This document shows positions 6,417 to 7,156 of a DNA stretch of 7,156 nt, one piece after another (position 1 is the stretch's first letter; every line of letters starts with the position of its first letter). The notes under the pieces were generated by a model. The model was not told where the DNA came from. It saw nothing but the letters and a program-made list of their open reading frames with translations, and searched no databases. A program made the position numbers and the translations under genes. Source of the DNA: an uncultured bacterium (GTDB taxonomy: Bacteria > Patescibacteriota > Saccharimonadia > Saccharimonadales > Saccharimonadaceae); contig USNP01000027.1 of NCBI GenBank assembly GCA_900556165.1, positions 1 to 7,156 on the forward strand. The letters are read 5' to 3'.

Positions 6417-6500
6417 TTATTTTCTAGACCTTTTATTTGTGAAATATATCGCAGCAGCTGAGGTTAGAAGATATGGTAAAAAGATAAGTAATGTTAGCAA
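6417..6500 (-). CDS. Possible 27-aa hydrophobic membrane peptide
   Basis: Behind a strong AAGGAGG (nine bases upstream) a TTG codon opens the frame MLTLLIFLPYLLTSAAAIYF followed by TNKRSRK and TAA. One hydrophobic span with a basic tail is the layout of holin-like or type I toxin peptides and of small membrane regulators. The TAA is adjacent to the -35 box of the next promoter. Support is the ribosome binding site plus the amphipathic pattern; the rare TTG start and short length leave real doubt. An antisense partner was not identified. Confidence 0.38.
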   Translation of the reverse strand: MLTLLIFLPYLLTSAAAIYFTNKRSRK

Positions 6501-6521
6501 GAGAATTTTCCTCCTTAAAAG

Positions 6522-6529
6522 AGTATAAT
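6522..6529. promoter_or_regulatory. Candidate overlapping divergent -10 boxes
   Basis: TATAAT on the plus strand (6524-6529) and TATACT on the minus strand (6527-6522) overlap. The plus box would give a leader of about 115 bases before the ATG at 6653; the minus box would serve the 27-aa peptide. Neither has a good -35 or a TGn extension. A second weak plus-strand possibility is TTGATG near 6572 with TAAATA 15 bases later. Confidence 0.3.
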
Positions 6530-6652
6530 GAAAGTAAAAGGTTTATCAGAGGGGGAAGTCGACTTATTCCTTTGATGGTTTTAGTATATCGCTAAATATG
6601 TTTTGAATCTATTGCCTAAAAACAACAAAAACAACAGAATGGAGATAAAGCT

Positions 6653-7156
6653 ATGTATAATCTATGTTTTGCAACTTTTATGGATATGCTCATGTTAAAT
6701 CAAAATCATCGAAGTCATGTTGGAAGAGTAACTTTCGTGAATGAATTTCTTGCAGTTTTCGAAGTGAGTCTTCAGGGATATTCTCCGAATGTTATTGGCT
6801 ACTTATTGAGTCGGAGCAGAAATCCGTCTAAAATATTAATGAAAAAATTGAAGGTGGGAAAAATGGAAGATTCTACTGATGCTTTAAATTATTTTGTTGG
6901 TAAACATCTAATTAAAGAAAGTGATGATGTCAAATCAAGCATGATTAGCTTAGTAAAAAATTCGGAAAATATTAGTTGTAAAGATAAGGATAAACTAATA
7001 GATATTATTGATAATGACATTACATATAACTTTTTAAAAGAGGTGTTCTATTTTACTATAGAAAATACTGTTAATGTTGATTTAAAAATTAAGACTCTTG
7101 AAGATTTGCAAAAAGCCATTATTAACACTGATAATAACGCTAAACTTGAAAAATTA
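6653..7156 (+). CDS. Amino part of an AT-rich cargo gene, possible defence protein (partial)
   Basis: The frame is open from ATG 6653 to the window end (168 codons) with GGAG eight bases upstream. It starts MYNLCFATFMDMLMLNQNHR and contains SPNVIGYLLSRSRNPSKILM, which looks like a degenerate helix-turn-helix or adaptor region (about 40-65). Later LIDIIDNDITYNFLKEVFYF (about 114-133) resembles the linker 'FLxEvFlyAi' that I recall between the amino adaptor and the main domain of large NTPase-type anti-phage proteins in Firmicutes. The effector or NTPase domain would lie beyond the window. It is divergent from the rest of the element and clearly richer in A and T, which suits recently acquired cargo. 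That the frame is a real gene is fairly sure; the function is a guess. Confidence 0.65.
   Translation, partial: MYNLCFATFMDMLMLNQNHRSHVGRVTFVNEFLAVFEVSLQGYSPNVIGYLLSRSRNPSKILMKKLKVGKMEDSTDALNYFVGKHLIKESDDVKSSMISLVKNSENISCKDKDKLIDIIDNDITYNFLKEVFYFTIENTVNVDLKIKTLEDLQKAIINTDNNAKLEKL

Larger units (their letters stand above)
62..7156. mobile_element. One end of an integrated mobilisable element (IME/ICE-like)
   Basis: The block combines a TnpX/TndX-like large serine recombinase, a TnpW-like small protein, a VirD4/TraG-like ATPase, a replication-relaxation protein, an MT-A70 methyltransferase and several small membrane or helical proteins, nearly all on one strand with overlapping ends. The recombinase gene ends about 80 bp from a housekeeping-type gene, as expected at an element end. 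No mating-channel genes (VirB4, VirB6) or HUH/MobA relaxase are visible, so on what is seen it is mobilisable rather than self-transmissible. The left border is uncertain within 50-129; the right border is outside the window. Confidence 0.7.

Noticed and set aside
1..7156. tRNA, rRNA or CRISPR array
   Set aside because: No cloverleaf-type segment, rRNA stretch or regularly spaced repeat was found on reading.

Overview
The window looks like one end of an integrated, horizontally acquired element together with the first 16 codons of a host gene. The host fragment (1-49, minus strand) reads MNIYFSGIGGVGIGAL, which resembles the amino end of MurC. As I recall it, the short start leading directly into FSGIGGxGIG resembles MurC of Saccharibacteria (TM7) or a related small-genome bacterium. 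Two candidate promoters (56-64 and 5696-5704) have an extended -10 form, and the genes carry clear GGAGG-type ribosome binding sites. The host assignment is an inference from 16 residues and recall, not proof; the recombinase and TnpW-like protein are of a type best known from Firmicutes Tn4451/Tn5397-like elements.

Layout. From 6337 down to 130 there is a tightly packed minus-strand gene block. In order of transcription it holds: an 86-aa helical protein; an 81-aa single-span membrane protein; a 155-bp gap with a new promoter; an MT-A70-type adenine methyltransferase; a 56-aa two-span membrane protein; a VirD4/TraG-like DNA-transfer ATPase; a replication-relaxation family protein; a 40-aa TnpW-like protein; and a large serine recombinase. 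Several neighbours overlap by 8-14 bases, which points to translational coupling. Between 6338 and 6652 lie a perfect 14-bp inverted repeat overlapping a candidate promoter, a possible 27-residue membrane peptide, and the start region of a divergent plus-strand gene. That gene (6653 onward, cut by the window end) is much AT-richer and has a weak resemblance to defence proteins; it may be cargo.

How it fits together. The recombinase would cut and join the element ends, the ATPase and replication-relaxation protein look like DNA-mobilisation parts, and the methyltransferase could modify element or host DNA. The most striking point is that both mobilisation genes are broken in the sequence as given. 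The replication-relaxation gene has an in-frame TAG at 2162-2164, with recognisable protein continuing for 56 more codons. The ATPase gene has an in-frame TAG at 4433-4435 and a one-base frameshift near 3290. Both TAGs sit where Gln (CAG) would fit, while the recombinase is intact. Decay by mutation is the simplest reading; sequence error, UAG readthrough or UAG recoding are alternatives. One element boundary probably lies in 50-129, just upstream of the murC-like gene; the other is outside the window.
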